64,000 nt of DNA from Devosia marina (lineage in GTDB: Bacteria > Pseudomonadota > Alphaproteobacteria > Rhizobiales > Devosiaceae): positions 372,001-436,000 of the forward strand of contig NZ_WQRF01000001.1 in NCBI RefSeq assembly GCF_009758415.1, read 5' to 3'. Shown piece after piece: positions 35,014-44,277 of this stretch (position 1 is its first letter; each line of letters begins with the position of its first letter). The notes under the pieces were generated by a model. That model searched no databases. It was given only the letters and a program-made list of their open reading frames with translations, and had not been told where the DNA came from. A program made the position numbers and the translations under genes.

Positions 35014-37107
35014 ATGAACGCCCCCATTGCCCAGCGCACCATTCGCTCCGTCTGCCCGCATGACTGTCCTTCGGTCTGCGCGCTCGATGTCGATATTCTC
35101 GCCGACGGCACCATTGGCCGTGTGCGCGGCGCCAAGGACGATCCCTACACAGCTGGCGTGATCTGCGAAAAGGTTGCCCGCTATGCCGAGCGCATCCATC
35201 ACCCCGAACGCCTGACCCATCCCCTGCGCCGTGTCGGGCCCAAGGGGGCAGGGCAGTGGCAACGCATCTCCTGGGACGAGGCGCTCGATGAGATCGCTCA
35301 GCGCTTCCTTGCGATTGAATCCGAGCATGGTCCGGAGGCCATCTGGCCCTATTTCTATGCCGGCACCATGGGCCATGTGCAGCGCGACGGCATCGAACGG
35401 TTGCGCGCATTGCGCGGCTATTCCCATCAATACGACACCATCTGCACGGGTCTCGCCTGGCCCGGCTATATCGCCGGCACGGGCCTGCTGGGCGGGGTCA
35501 ATCCCGAGCAGATGGCTGAGGCCGATTGCGTTGTCATCTGGGGCACCAATGCCGTGCATACCCAGGTCAACGTGATGACCCATGCCATGAAGGCCCGCAA
35601 GACGCGCGGCGCCAAGGTGGTGGTCATCGACATCTATCGCAATGCCACCATGGACCAGGCCGATATGGGGCTGGTCCTCAGGCCCGGCACCGATGGGGCG
35701 CTGGCCGTTGCCACCATGCATGTACTGCTGCGCGATGGTCTGGCCAACCGGGACTACATGGACCGGTTCACCGATTTCTCGCCTGAATTCGAAGCCCATC
35801 TTGCAACCCGCACGCCGGAATGGGCGGCCGACATCACCGGTCTGTCCGTCGCGGAAATCGAAGGCTTCGCCCATCTCATTGGCCAGACGCCGCGCAGCTT
35901 CTTCCGCCTCGGCTTCGGCTTTTCCCGCCAGCGCAACGGCTCAACCGCCATGCATGCGGCGCTCTGCATTCCGGCCATGACCGGCGCCTGGCAACATCGC
36001 GGCGGCGGCGCCTTCCACTCAAATTCCGGCACCTGGGCGCTCGACAAGTCACGCCTGACCGGCAAGCACCTGCAGAAGGGCACGCCGCGTCTGCTCGATA
36101 TGTCCGAGATTGGCCCGATCCTCATCGGCGACGCCAGGGCGTTGCAGGGCGGTGGCCCGGTGCATGCCATGATCGTGCAGAACACCAATCCAGCCACCGT
36201 CGCGCCGGAGCAGACCCTGGTGCAGCAAGGATTGCGGCGCGACGACCTGTTCCTCGTGGTCCATGAGCAATTCATGACCGAAACGGCCGAACTGGCCGAT
36301 ATCGTGCTGCCCGCCACCATGTTCCTCGAGCACAATGATTACTACACCCGTGGCGGCCACACCCGCGTGCTCTATGGACCCGCCGTGGTCGATGCGCCGG
36401 GCGAGGCGCGCTCCAATCACGAGGTCATCAATGCCATCGCGCAGCGTCTGGGCAGCGATGATCCGATCTTCCGCACCAGCGACCGCGATGTGGTGGCCGA
36501 TACTTTTGCGCGCTCCAACTACCCGGCGCTCGAAGAGGTGGAGAAGACCGGCTACATCGATCGCGGCCGTCCGGATGATGACGCTCGCTTCGCCAATGGC
36601 TTTGCCTGGCCCGATGGCCGTTTCCGCTTCGCGCCCAATTGGCAGGCCGTTTCGGATATCAAGGGCTATCGCTGGGTCTGCGACCCCGCGATTCTGCCGC
36701 GCTTTGCTGACCATTGGGCCATCACCGAGGCCACCGACGCCGAGCACCCGTTCAAGCTGGCCACCAGCCCGGCGCGCGCCTTCCTCAACTCCTCCTTCAA
36801 CCAGACCCCGGGCAGCCTCAGGCGTGAGGGCGAGCCGAGCGTCTTCATTCACCCCGACGACGCTGCCCGCCTTGGCATTGCGAATGGTGCGCCCGTTGTG
36901 GTCGGCAATCATCGCGGTTCGGTGCAGTTGACCGCGCGCCTGTTTGACGGGCTGCGCACCGGCGTGCTGATCGCCGAAGGCCTGCATCGCAACAAGGCCC
37001 ATCGCGGTGGGCAGGGCATTAACATGCTCACCAGCGCCGAACCGGCCCCGCCCTTTGGCGGTGCGCCGTTCCACGACGCGGCGGTGTGGATCCGGCTTGC
37101 GAGTTAG
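35014..37107 (+). CDS. Molybdopterin-dependent oxidoreductase, large subunit type
   Basis: This is a 697-residue DMSO-reductase-superfamily protein. The N-terminal 4Fe-4S cluster motif CPHDCPSVC at residues 14-22 with a fourth Cys in GVICEK near 51 is intact. Molybdopterin-binding regions (SWDEALDEIAQRF near 88, VVIWGTNAVHTQVN near 175) and the C-terminal molydopterin dinucleotide-binding domain (about 575-695, HPDDAARLGIANGAPVVV) follow. There is no Tat signal, so it should be cytoplasmic. No electron-transfer subunit or cofactor gene is nearby. The substrate is unknown. Confidence 0.87.
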   Translation: MNAPIAQRTIRSVCPHDCPSVCALDVDILADGTIGRVRGAKDDPYTAGVICEKVARYAERIHHPERLTHPLRRVGPKGAGQWQRISWDEALDEIAQRFLAIESEHGPEAIWPYFYAGTMGHVQRDGIERLRALRGYSHQYDTICTGLAWPGYIAGTGLLGGVNPEQMAEADCVVIWGTNAVHTQVNVMTHAMKARKTRGAKVVVIDIYRNATMDQADMGLVLRPGTDGALAVATMHVLLRDGLANRDYMDRFTDFSPEFEAHLATRTPEWAADITGLSVAEIEGFAHLIGQTPRSFFRLGFGFSRQRNGSTAMHAALCIPAMTGAWQHRGGGAFHSNSGTWALDKSRLTGKHLQKGTPRLLDMSEIGPILIGDARALQGGGPVHAMIVQNTNPATVAPEQTLVQQGLRRDDLFLVVHEQFMTETAELADIVLPATMFLEHNDYYTRGGHTRVLYGPAVVDAPGEARSNHEVINAIAQRLGSDDPIFRTSDRDVVADTFARSNYPALEEVEKTGYIDRGRPDDDARFANGFAWPDGRFRFAPNWQAVSDIKGYRWVCDPAILPRFADHWAITEATDAEHPFKLATSPARAFLNSSFNQTPGSLRREGEPSVFIHPDDAARLGIANGAPVVVGNHRGSVQLTARLFDGLRTGVLIAEGLHRNKAHRGGQGINMLTSAEPAPPFGGAPFHDAAVWIRLAS

Positions 37108-37116
37108 GCCGCCCTG

Positions 37117-37884
37117 TCAGGCGAAATACGCCGCCCAGAAAAAATACCCCGTCATCCCGATGCCATAGACGATCACGCCCATGCGGATCCACAGCGTCGG
37201 AATGTACTGCGCCAGCCGCGCCGCCGCATAGCCGCCGATGGTCACGCCCACCAGGGCGATCGAGCCGTGATACCAGTCGATGCTGGCATTGAACGCAAAG
37301 CGCGCCACAGCCACCAGCGCCACAATGGTGGAGATATAGAGCTTCAGCCCGTTCATGGCGTGGATGTCGGTCATCCCGGCCATGGCGAGAAACGCCAGCA
37401 GCAGAATACCCAGGCCCGCATTGAAGAACCCGCCATAGACACAGACTGCGGCGAGCAGCGATAGGATCAGCACGGCTCCGAGCGCCTTCATGCCGCGCCG
37501 CTCGCCGCTACGGGCCCTCAGCGTCGTATTGATCTGGTTGCCGAACACGAACAGCGTCACGGCAAACGCCATCAGCCAGGGTACGACCAGCGAAAACTGT
37601 TCATCCGACACCACCAGGAGCAGTTCGGCACCAACATAGCCGAACAGCGCCGAGATGATGCCATAGAGCACCAGCCGGTCCTTGTAACCCGCCATGGAGC
37701 TCCAATAGCCGATTGCGCCGCTGACATAGCCCGGCAGGGCCGCATAGGTATTGGAGGCATTGGCCAGCACGGGTGGCACGCCGGAAAACAGCAGCGCCGG
37801 AAAGACGATGAACGAGCCGCCACCGGCGAGCGAATTCAGCGCTCCACCCAAAAGGCCCGCAACAAACAGCAAGAGCTCGGTCAT
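37117..37884 (-). CDS. TauE/SafE (UPF0721) membrane permease
   Basis: This 255-residue protein has about eight helices. The family signature is visible in the first helices (GLLGGALNSLAGGGSFIVFP near residue 10) and repeated at GGFFNAGLGILLLAFLAM near 150. TauE/SafE proteins are proposed exporters of sulfite or organosulfonates; the substrate here is not known. ATG 37884 is taken as the start because GGGGG lies at a workable distance upstream. An ATG one codon earlier is also possible. It converges on the molybdopterin gene (9-base gap). Confidence 0.85.
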   Translation of the reverse strand: MTELLLFVAGLLGGALNSLAGGGSFIVFPALLFSGVPPVLANASNTYAALPGYVSGAIGYWSSMAGYKDRLVLYGIISALFGYVGAELLLVVSDEQFSLVVPWLMAFAVTLFVFGNQINTTLRARSGERRGMKALGAVLILSLLAAVCVYGGFFNAGLGILLLAFLAMAGMTDIHAMNGLKLYISTIVALVAVARFAFNASIDWYHGSIALVGVTIGGYAAARLAQYIPTLWIRMGVIVYGIGMTGYFFWAAYFA

Positions 37885-38170
37885 CATTCCCCCAATTGTG
37901 CGACGGACCTTCCTAGCGCCCAATCCCGCCGGCGCCCAACGCAATTGTCTGATCGCCCCATCACCGCAGGTGATCGGCCCGCGCTTGACTTGGCGCCGTC
38001 CAGGGCGCATTCACTCCACCGGTTGCTGGCGCCTGCCGCTCGCGGATCGCAAGATCCATGGTGAAGTCCGGCTCAATGACGATGATCCCTTCGGTTGTTT
38101 CTCCCAAGGCGCATCATGGCAATGCGGGCTCCCATGTGAATTGTCGCCTCCCATCCGGAGAGCCCGAAAC

Positions 38171-38611
38171 ATGTCGTTTTCCCTCGACACCCCGTCCGCC
38201 CAAACCCTCAAATCCGAGGCCAAGGCCCTGCGCGAAGCCCGTGCCCAATCCGGCCACCCCATAACCCATAGCGCCGCCCTCGAAGAGACAGCGCGCGCCC
38301 ATGGCTATCGCGACTGGAATACCGCCCGCGCGGCGCTGCCCGAGCGTGTCGCCGTGCCCTTCCAGGTCGGGATGCGCGTCAAGGGCTTCTATCTCGAACA
38401 GCCCTTCAAGGGCCTGCTGATCGGCGTGCAGCTTGCCCACACTATGCAAGCCTTTACGGTTACCATTCAGTTCGATGAGCCGGTCAATGTCACGCCGGAC
38501 TTCATGTTCGCCGCCTATCGGCAGCGTGTGGTCTCGACCGTGGATCTGCGCGGCATCTCGCCGGCCCTGCGCGGCAATGGCCAGCCACAGATGCGATTAA
38601 TGCACGAGTAG
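38171..38611 (+). CDS. Glyoxalase-superfamily-associated small protein
   Basis: This is a 146-residue soluble protein. The N-terminal 55 residues (TLKSEAKALREARAQSG, then HSAALEETARAHGYRDWNT) match by eye the helical domain PF20066 found in proteins annotated as glyoxalase-related. A beta-rich second half (about 60-130, VPFQVGMRVKGFYLEQPFKG) lacks metal-ligand patterns I can identify. No enzymatic role can be assigned. The ATG at 38171 agrees with the family start. It converges on the DUF2147 gene. Confidence 0.68.
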   Translation: MSFSLDTPSAQTLKSEAKALREARAQSGHPITHSAALEETARAHGYRDWNTARAALPERVAVPFQVGMRVKGFYLEQPFKGLLIGVQLAHTMQAFTVTIQFDEPVNVTPDFMFAAYRQRVVSTVDLRGISPALRGNGQPQMRLMHE

Positions 38612-38616
38612 CGCAC

Positions 38617-39186
38617 CTACTGCGCCGGGGCGGCGGCTTCTGCCGCCTCGGTCCCTGCTTCCGCTGCGGCGCGCGCTTCCAGCTCTTCTGCTGGGACCCG
38701 CGTCCAGTCTTCGCCCCGGCAGACCACGTTGAACAGTACGCAACCATTGAGCCGCACCACGTCCGGCCCGGTCATCTCGAGATAGCCCGTATAGGTCTTG
38801 CCGTCCTCGGGATTGTAGATTTCCCCGTCATAGATATAGGGCTGCTGGCCCTGCCACAGCGTGAGGATCTGCAGCCCCAGCATGGGCCGATCCCGCAAGG
38901 CGGGATCTTCATTGCGATAATCGAAGAAGTCCTCGGGCGCCATCGCCGCGGCGGCTTCGGCCTCTGCCCCGCTCAACAGGCCCTCGGGGACCACAATGCG
39001 CGACAGGTGCCCGCAAAAACCTTCCGGGCAGGCCATGATGGTGATTTCGGATTTGAGCGCCGTGCGCCAGACACCCTCGATTGGCGCCGGCGCTTGCGCC
39101 AGTGCGCTCATAGTCCCGGCAAACAGGCTCGACACCATCACAACCAGAAGCGCCAGGAAATGCCCGGATCTGTGCCAACTTGCCAT
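38617..39186 (-). CDS. DUF2147 exported protein
   Basis: This 189-residue protein has a signal peptide (residues 10-32, ending MSALAQA) and a DUF2147 domain (about 38-165) with PIEGVWRTALKSEITIMAC at its start and YNPEDGKTYTGYLEM near 125. The domain is a small beta-barrel of unknown role found in exported proteins. The last 25 residues are Ala/Glu-rich. GGAGAG lies before the ATG at 39186; the frame continues far upstream through the tRNA gene and is not coding there. Confidence 0.82.
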   Translation of the reverse strand: MASWHRSGHFLALLVVMVSSLFAGTMSALAQAPAPIEGVWRTALKSEITIMACPEGFCGHLSRIVVPEGLLSGAEAEAAAAMAPEDFFDYRNEDPALRDRPMLGLQILTLWQGQQPYIYDGEIYNPEDGKTYTGYLEMTGPDVVRLNGCVLFNVVCRGEDWTRVPAEELEARAAAEAGTEAAEAAAPAQ

Positions 39187-39357
39187 CTGCTCTCCGCCTC
39201 TTGCCTTTGTCCGGTCGTCCAATCGATCCGGAACCTGCCGCCGCCACACCGCCGATTTAAGCCATGAATGCGCGCGCATACCAACCAAATTGCGGCGCTG
39301 GAGTTCCCCGTCCGTCCACAGGCAGCAAGTCCTTGTGGCGCCCCGCACAAAAACCAC

Positions 39358-39386
39358 TTGCCATCCAGGGGTGGGACCGCTAGACC
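39358..39386 (+). promoter_or_regulatory. Promoter of tRNA-Ser
   Basis: TTGCCA (39358-39363) and TAGACC (39381-39386) are separated by exactly 17 bases, and the expected transcription start lies 4-5 bases before the mature tRNA 5' end. Placement and spacing are those of a stable-RNA promoter. Confidence 0.6.
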
Positions 39387-39396
39387 CGACCCCGCC

Positions 39397-39486
39397 GGAG
39401 AGGTGGCCGAGTGGTCGAAGGCACACCCCTGCTAAGGGTGCAGATGGGCAACTGTCTCGAGGGTTCGAATCCCTTCCTCTCCGCCA
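39397..39486 (+). tRNA. tRNA-Ser (anticodon GCU)
   Basis: This 90-base type II tRNA has an encoded CCA end. The acceptor stem GGAGAGG pairs with CCTCTCC, the discriminator base is G, and the D arm is GGCCGAGTGGTCGAAGGC. The anticodon loop CTGCTAA gives GCU, reading AGC/AGU serine codons. A long variable arm and the T arm GAGGGTTCGAATCCCTT follow. It stands alone between DUF2147 and the ectoine region. Confidence 0.96.
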
Positions 39487-39558
39487 TTTTCCTCGTCGCC
39501 AAACTCCCGAATTCATCACCTGTCTGCTTCCGCGCGGTCGCACCTCTCCGCCGGACAT

Positions 39559-39587
39559 AAAAAAAGCCGCTCAGGGCTGAGCGGCCT
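39559..39587 (-). terminator. Terminator of the ectoine/ehu operon
   Basis: A perfect 9-base-pair stem (39566-39574 with 39577-39585, GCCGCTCAG) is followed on the minus strand by a run of seven T residues. It lies 35 bases after the ehuA stop and is a classic intrinsic terminator for the minus-strand operon. A short CTTTC on the plus side may let it also stop read-through from the tRNA. Confidence 0.88.
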
Positions 39588-39621
39588 TTCGAATCGCGGG
39601 GATGTGCGGCAACTCGCGCCC

Positions 39622-40401
39622 TTAATTATCCAGCACGGCCTGCAGGAACTCGCGGGTGCGCTCTTCATTGGGGTCGGTGAACAGGTCTTCGGGGGCACCT
39701 TCCTCGCGGATGCGGCCCTGGTCGAAGAAACAGACGCGGTCCGAAACTTCGCGGGCAAAGCGCATTTCGTGGGTCACCAGCAGCATGGTGAGGTCGTGTT
39801 CCTCGGCCAGCTTGCCGATCACGTTGAGCACTTCGCCCACCAGTTCCGGGTCGAGCGCGGAGGTCGGCTCGTCGAACAATAGGATATTGGGACGCATTGC
39901 CAACGCCCGGGCGATGCCGACGCGCTGCTGCTGGCCACCGGAGAGCTGGTGCGGGTATTTCTGCGCCTGGTCGGCGAGGCCAACCAGTTCAAGCAGTTCC
40001 TCGCCGCGCTGCTTTGCCTCCTGCTTGGACAGGCCCAGCACCTGGACCGGCGCTTCGGTGATATTGCGCAGCACCGTCATGTGCGGGAACAGGTTGAACT
40101 GCTGGAACACCATGCCGAGCTGCGTCCGCATCTTGCGCAGATGCGTTTCGCTGGCCGGGGCGAGGGACCCGTCGGGGCCCTTTTCGTGCCAGAGTGGCTC
40201 GCCGCCCACGGTCACCACGCCGCCATTGATGTCTTCAAGCGTCATCAGGATGCGCAGCACGGTCGATTTGCCCGATCCGGACGGCCCGATGATCGAGACC
40301 TTTTCGCCCTTCTTGACCTCGAAATCGAGCTCGTTGAGCACGGTCAGGTCGCCGAAGCGCTTTACGACCTTGTCGAATTTGATGATCGGTTCGTCACTCA
40401 T
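39622..40401 (-). CDS. ehuA: Ectoine/hydroxyectoine ABC transporter ATPase
   Basis: This is the 259-residue ATPase of a polar-amino-acid-type importer. Walker A is GPSGSGKST near residue 40, Q-loop [14 protein letters not shown] near 93, signature [15 protein letters not shown] near 147, Walker [15 protein letters not shown] near 172, and H-loop LVTHEM near 205. The assignment to EhuA rests on operon context with ehuB, ehuC, ehuD and the ect genes. The start overlaps the ehuD stop by 4 bases. Last gene of the operon. Confidence 0.9.
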   Translation of the reverse strand: MSDEPIIKFDKVVKRFGDLTVLNELDFEVKKGEKVSIIGPSGSGKSTVLRILMTLEDINGGVVTVGGEPLWHEKGPDGSLAPASETHLRKMRTQLGMVFQQFNLFPHMTVLRNITEAPVQVLGLSKQEAKQRGEELLELVGLADQAQKYPHQLSGGQQQRVGIARALAMRPNILLFDEPTSALDPELVGEVLNVIGKLAEEHDLTMLLVTHEMRFAREVSDRVCFFDQGRIREEGAPEDLFTDPNEERTREFLQAVLDN

Positions 40402-41090
40402 TTCAAGGGAATCCCCTGCTTGGGCAGCCAGTTGTCGAGCAGGCGAACGCCGGCCGAGGCCACCAGTGTCATGATAAGGTAGAGCGCGCCGACCAGCGAG
40501 AGTGGTACCAGATAGTTGAATGTCCGATCGCCGATGATGCGGGCGACGTTGAGCATTTCGAGGACTGTCACCACCGAGAGTAGCGGCACGTCCTTCATGA
40601 TCGACACCAGATAGTTGCCCATGGCCGGGACAATGCGCGGGATCGCTTGGGGCAGGATGATGTGGCTGAAGGTGCGGCCGCCTGAAAGGTTGAGGGCGCG
40701 CGCCGCCTCGTGCTGGCCCTTGGCCACAGCCTCGATACCGGCGCGATAGACCTCCGAGGTATAGGCGGAATATTGCAGGCCAAGGGCCAGCGCCCCGGTC
40801 ATGAAGGCGGGCAGCGTTATGCCGAATTCGGGCAGCACGTAATAAAGAAAGAACAACTGGATCAAAAGCGGCGTGTCACGCAGAAACTCGGTGACCACGG
40901 CGGCGGGCCAGGAAATGATCTTGAGCGGTGCGGCTTTGAGCGCTGCCCACACGAGCCCTACGACAAGCGCGATGAAGAAGCCCAGCACGGTGGCCTGGAT
41001 GGTCACCCACATGCCGATCAGCAGGATGGGCAATATCGAAACGGCAAACGCCCAGCCCGAGGAGGTATCCCATGCAATTCCAAAAAGCAT
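40398..41090 (-). CDS. ehuD: Ectoine/hydroxyectoine ABC transporter permease EhuD
   Basis: This 230-residue HisM-type permease has five or six helices. The EAA loop that contacts the ATPase reads [20 protein letters not shown] near residue 140. It begins [21 protein letters not shown] take ATG 41090 since the 12 upstream codons overlap the ehuC region. It forms the membrane channel with EhuC. The four-base gap to ehuC and the overlap with ehuA indicate one transcript. Confidence 0.9.
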   Translation of the reverse strand: MLFGIAWDTSSGWAFAVSILPILLIGMWVTIQATVLGFFIALVVGLVWAALKAAPLKIISWPAAVVTEFLRDTPLLIQLFFLYYVLPEFGITLPAFMTGALALGLQYSAYTSEVYRAGIEAVAKGQHEAARALNLSGGRTFSHIILPQAIPRIVPAMGNYLVSIMKDVPLLSVVTVLEMLNVARIIGDRTFNYLVPLSLVGALYLIMTLVASAGVRLLDNWLPKQGIPLK

Positions 41091-41094
41091 TGTT

Positions 41095-41766
41095 CTACCT
41101 CGCTCCGGCGCGCCAGCGGCCGACAAACCGCTCGAGCAGTTTCATCATGGCGGTCAAGACCAGCGCCAGCCCGAAATACATCAGCAGCGCCAGTGTGTAG
41201 ATCGTCGTCGAGTCCTGGGTGAAATTGCGCAATTGCTCGGCGCGAAAGGCCAGGTCGGACAAGGAAATGAGCGAAACCAGTGCGGTATCCTTGAGATTCT
41301 GAATGGCCAGATTGCCGAAAGGCGGCATCATTTCGGGGATGGCCTGGGGCAGCGCCACCCGCCATAGTGCCTGTCGTGGCGTGAAGTTGAGCGCCCTGGC
41401 AGCCTCGTACTGCTCCTTGGAGACGGACTGGATGGCCCCACGCACCACTTCGGCACCATAGGCACCGATATTGAGCGACAGTGCCAGGACCCCGGCGGCC
41501 ACAGGGGGCAGGCGCAGGTCGATGCCAATGGCCTGACCAGCGACCGGCAGTGCGAAGTACAACCAGAACAGCTGCACCAGAAGCGAGGTGCCACGGAATA
41601 TCTCGATATAGCCTATCGAAATCGCCTTGATGAGCGGGTTGTGGGCGAGCTTGCCGATGCCTGCGGCGAACGCAAGGATCGCTCCGAACACCGTTGAATA
41701 GATCGTCAGCTCGATGGTCACCCAAGCCCCTAGCATCAGGGGGTTGAGATATTGGGTCCAATCCAT
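41095..41766 (-). CDS. ehuC: Ectoine/hydroxyectoine ABC transporter permease EhuC
   Basis: This 223-residue permease begins MDWTQYLNPLMLGAWVTIEL, a typical EhuC N-terminus. It has about five helices and the EAA loop EAARALNFTPRQALWRVALP near residue 138. It pairs with EhuD in the inner membrane. It is separated from ehuB by 103 bases that contain a very stable stem-loop, so its expression may be lower than that of the binding protein. Confidence 0.9.
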   Translation of the reverse strand: MDWTQYLNPLMLGAWVTIELTIYSTVFGAILAFAAGIGKLAHNPLIKAISIGYIEIFRGTSLLVQLFWLYFALPVAGQAIGIDLRLPPVAAGVLALSLNIGAYGAEVVRGAIQSVSKEQYEAARALNFTPRQALWRVALPQAIPEMMPPFGNLAIQNLKDTALVSLISLSDLAFRAEQLRNFTQDSTTIYTLALLMYFGLALVLTAMMKLLERFVGRWRAGAR

Positions 41767-41813
41767 GAAGGTGTTCTCAACCTAGCTTTTTGGCGGTGAA
41801 GCTTAACCAATTT

Positions 41814-41847
41814 GCCGGCGGGCGCCAATTGAGCGGCGCCCGCCGGC
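41814..41847 (-). promoter_or_regulatory. Intercistronic stem-loop between ehuB and ehuC
   Basis: A perfect 13-base-pair GC stem (GCCGGCGGGCGCC at 41814-41826 with its complement at 41835-41847) and an 8-base loop lie 22 bases after the ehuB stop. No long T-run follows on the minus strand, so it is more likely a 3' stabiliser or partial terminator that raises binding-protein expression over permeases, as seen in several ABC importer operons. Confidence 0.7.
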
Positions 41848-41869
41848 AGATCAGATCAATGAGCGGAGC

Positions 41870-42736
41870 TTATTCAGCGCAAAGCTCTGCAGTGCTCATG
41901 TCGAAAGAGCGCGAGGTGTCGGCGTCGGTAAAGCCATAACCGGACACGGTCTCGAGCCAGTCGTCGGTCTGCTTGTATTCGGCCAGTACTTCGTTGACCG
42001 CGTCGCGCAGCTCTTCATTGCCCTGGGCAAACACGAACCCGCCCCAGGAGCGCTGTTCGGTCCCATTGATCACGGGATCGCTGAAGCCTTCGGCAACTTC
42101 CACGGAGTCGCTCTGGCCAGCCAGTTCGCTAGCGGTCAGGCCGGTCGCGGCATAGGCGTCGGCGCGACCGGTCGAGACCGTAGAGATCGCGTCGGCGTTG
42201 GACGAGATGGTTACGAGCTGACCTTCCGAAACGCCGAGAGCTTGCATCATGTCGAGCTGGTTCGCGCCGGCCATGATGGCGACCTTCAGATCGGAATTGT
42301 CGGCAAAGTCAGCATAGCCGCTCAGCTCTTTGGGATTGCCGGCGGGCACCAGGAGACCTTCACCGTAGGACGTGTTGGGCTCCGAATAGATGACCGTGGC
42401 GCAACGGGTCGGGATGATGGCCATTTCGGCGGCAACCATGTCGAACCGGTCGGCCTGCAGGCCGGGAATGAGCGAGGAAAAGTCGGTGGTGATCCACTCG
42501 ATATCGGTTACGCCGAGTTCCTCGGCAATGTGCTTGGCCACGTCTGGTCCGGCACCCATGGCTTCGCCAGAGACGGGATCGATATAGCCATAGGGAATCT
42601 CATTGGCGACCGCGATGCGGATCGAACCCGATTCCTGGATTTCCGCCAGCGATGCGGCGCTGACTGCGGTGGAGGCAAGTGCCGAAGCGGCGATGGCGGA
42701 CAGCGCCATGACTGCGGTTTTTCCGAATTTGGTCAT
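41870..42736 (-). CDS. ehuB: Ectoine/hydroxyectoine-binding periplasmic protein
   Basis: This 288-residue solute-binding protein has a signal peptide ending near residue 26 (LASTAVSAASL). The mature SBP_bac_3 domain begins with IQESGSIRIAVANEIPYGYI and contains GPDVAKHIAEELG near 65 and DRFDMVAAEMAIIPTRCA near 94-111. It captures ectoines in the periplasm for EhuC/D/A. GAGGAG eight bases upstream fixes the ATG at 42736. The substrate assignment is by strong context and sequence resemblance to EhuB. Confidence 0.9.
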   Translation of the reverse strand: MTKFGKTAVMALSAIAASALASTAVSAASLAEIQESGSIRIAVANEIPYGYIDPVSGEAMGAGPDVAKHIAEELGVTDIEWITTDFSSLIPGLQADRFDMVAAEMAIIPTRCATVIYSEPNTSYGEGLLVPAGNPKELSGYADFADNSDLKVAIMAGANQLDMMQALGVSEGQLVTISSNADAISTVSTGRADAYAATGLTASELAGQSDSVEVAEGFSDPVINGTEQRSWGGFVFAQGNEELRDAVNEVLAEYKQTDDWLETVSGYGFTDADTSRSFDMSTAELCAE

Positions 42737-42775
42737 GTGTGTTCTCCTCATTTCTTCTTCTTCGGGCGGTTGAAA

Positions 42776-42802
42776 CCGGCTGCTGCCCATCCCTGCAGCC
42801 GG
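42776..42802 (-). promoter_or_regulatory. Intercistronic stem-loop between the aspartate kinase and ehuB
   Basis: CCGGCTGC (42776-42783) pairs with GCAGCCGG (42795-42802) around an 11-base loop in the 72-base gap downstream of the kinase gene. No T-run follows, so it is probably a processing or stabilising element, or a weak attenuator. Confidence 0.5.
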
Positions 42803-42808
42803 CATGGA

Positions 42809-44266
42809 TCAGGCTGCCGCGTGCAATTTGTGTTGCGGGGCGGCGGCCCAGTCTTCGATCAGGCCCTTGTGCAGGGCCGCGATTGTGGCTTCAAACTGGT
42901 CGGGCTCGACGATGACCTGCAGGTCGACCTTGCGTAGCAGGTCGTGCACGCCCAGCGGCTCGATCCCGGCATCTGACAGGGCGCGAATGGCCTGGGTCAG
43001 CACCTTCGGCGATCCCAGGTCGCGGCCGATGGCCGAGACCAGCGCGATCTTGCGCAAGGAGATATCGGCTGTCGGGAAGGCGTTGGACAGATCGGTCTCG
43101 ACCCGCTTGATCGCCTTCATCGAACCCTTGAGATAATGGGTGATGGTGTTGGCGTTGGAGGTCTTGGCGATAATCCAGACCTTGTGCCGCTTCAGCGCCT
43201 CGAGGATTTCGGCGTCATAGCCCTTCACTCCGACCATGTCCTGGTCGTAAAACTCGAAGGCATAGACATTTTTCAATCCGGTCACGATCTCGACCTGGGG
43301 TGACTGCGCATCAAGGTCAGAACGGATCACCGTACCGGGATGTTCCGGCTCGAAAGCATTTTTCACACGCAGCGGTATGCCGGCGCGCCGCAGTCCCTTG
43401 GCCGCGCGAGGATGAATTGCTTCCATACCCATATTGGAGAGCTGGTCGGCCACGTCGTAATTGGTTTCACCAATCACGCGCACTGCATCCTGAGACACCA
43501 GCCGCGGGTCGGCGCTCGAAAGGTGGAATTCCTTATGAATGATCGCCTCGCGCGCCTTGGTCACGACCGTCAGTCGCGACAAGGTCACCTCCGAATAGCC
43601 CCGGTCATAGGTGCCCATCAGCGCTTCGCTGCATTGGGCATAGCCTGTGACGATCGGCAGCTCGGTGGCGAGATCCACATCGGCCAGCGCCCGCTCGATG
43701 GCTTCATCGAGCGTGTACTGGCCCTCGTCGCGCCAGCCGGTGAGGTCGATCATCCGGGCGCGGACGCCGTTGAGGTTGAGCAGCAGCGCGGTGTTGAACG
43801 CGGAATGGGCTTCGCCCAGCGAGGCCAGCATTTCGCGTACGGTGAGCAGATGCTGCTGCAGCTGAAAATGCCCGAACGAGCACAGCCGCTGCAGATCGAT
43901 CAGGCAGGATCGCACGCCTTCCACCCGCTCCCGGGCAAAGCGGTTGGCCGATTGGCGGGCGCCTTCGTCGGCGAAGATGCGCTCATTATGGGCAAACATC
44001 TTGTCGGCCACGGCGCTGAGGGCATCGCCCCAGCCCCAGCCGCTCTCGGCGCTGGAAAACAGCGCATAGACGCCGGGCTTTCCCGACTTCTTGTGTTCAA
44101 GCAGCTCGTCGGTCATCCCGGCATAGGCCGAGACCACAAAGATGCGCTGGTAGAGATCAGCACCCTTGCGGTTACCAATCAGCACGGTGTCGAGCAATTC
44201 CTCGGTGCGGGACATCGAGGTGCCGCCGATCTTCTCAACGGTATGGCGCGGGCTTTCGGTGGTCAT
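42809..44266 (-). CDS. ask_ect: Ectoine-type aspartate kinase
   Basis: Aspartate kinase makes aspartyl phosphate, feeding the aspartate semialdehyde pool used for ectoine. The 485-residue protein starts MTTESPRHTVEKIGGTSMSR, the specialised Ask_Ect N-terminus, which lacks the usual KFGGTS. It contains VVSAYAGMTDELLEHKKSG near 40 and C-terminal ACT domains (about 340-470). Ask_Ect isozymes are linked to ect clusters and are thought to escape normal feedback control. GGAGACTAC precedes ATG 44266. The in-frame extension upstream crosses a hairpin and is rejected. Confidence 0.93.
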   Translation of the reverse strand: MTTESPRHTVEKIGGTSMSRTEELLDTVLIGNRKGADLYQRIFVVSAYAGMTDELLEHKKSGKPGVYALFSSAESGWGWGDALSAVADKMFAHNERIFADEGARQSANRFARERVEGVRSCLIDLQRLCSFGHFQLQQHLLTVREMLASLGEAHSAFNTALLLNLNGVRARMIDLTGWRDEGQYTLDEAIERALADVDLATELPIVTGYAQCSEALMGTYDRGYSEVTLSRLTVVTKAREAIIHKEFHLSSADPRLVSQDAVRVIGETNYDVADQLSNMGMEAIHPRAAKGLRRAGIPLRVKNAFEPEHPGTVIRSDLDAQSPQVEIVTGLKNVYAFEFYDQDMVGVKGYDAEILEALKRHKVWIIAKTSNANTITHYLKGSMKAIKRVETDLSNAFPTADISLRKIALVSAIGRDLGSPKVLTQAIRALSDAGIEPLGVHDLLRKVDLQVIVEPDQFEATIAALHKGLIEDWAAAPQHKLHAAA

Positions 44267-44277
44267 GTAGTCTCCAG

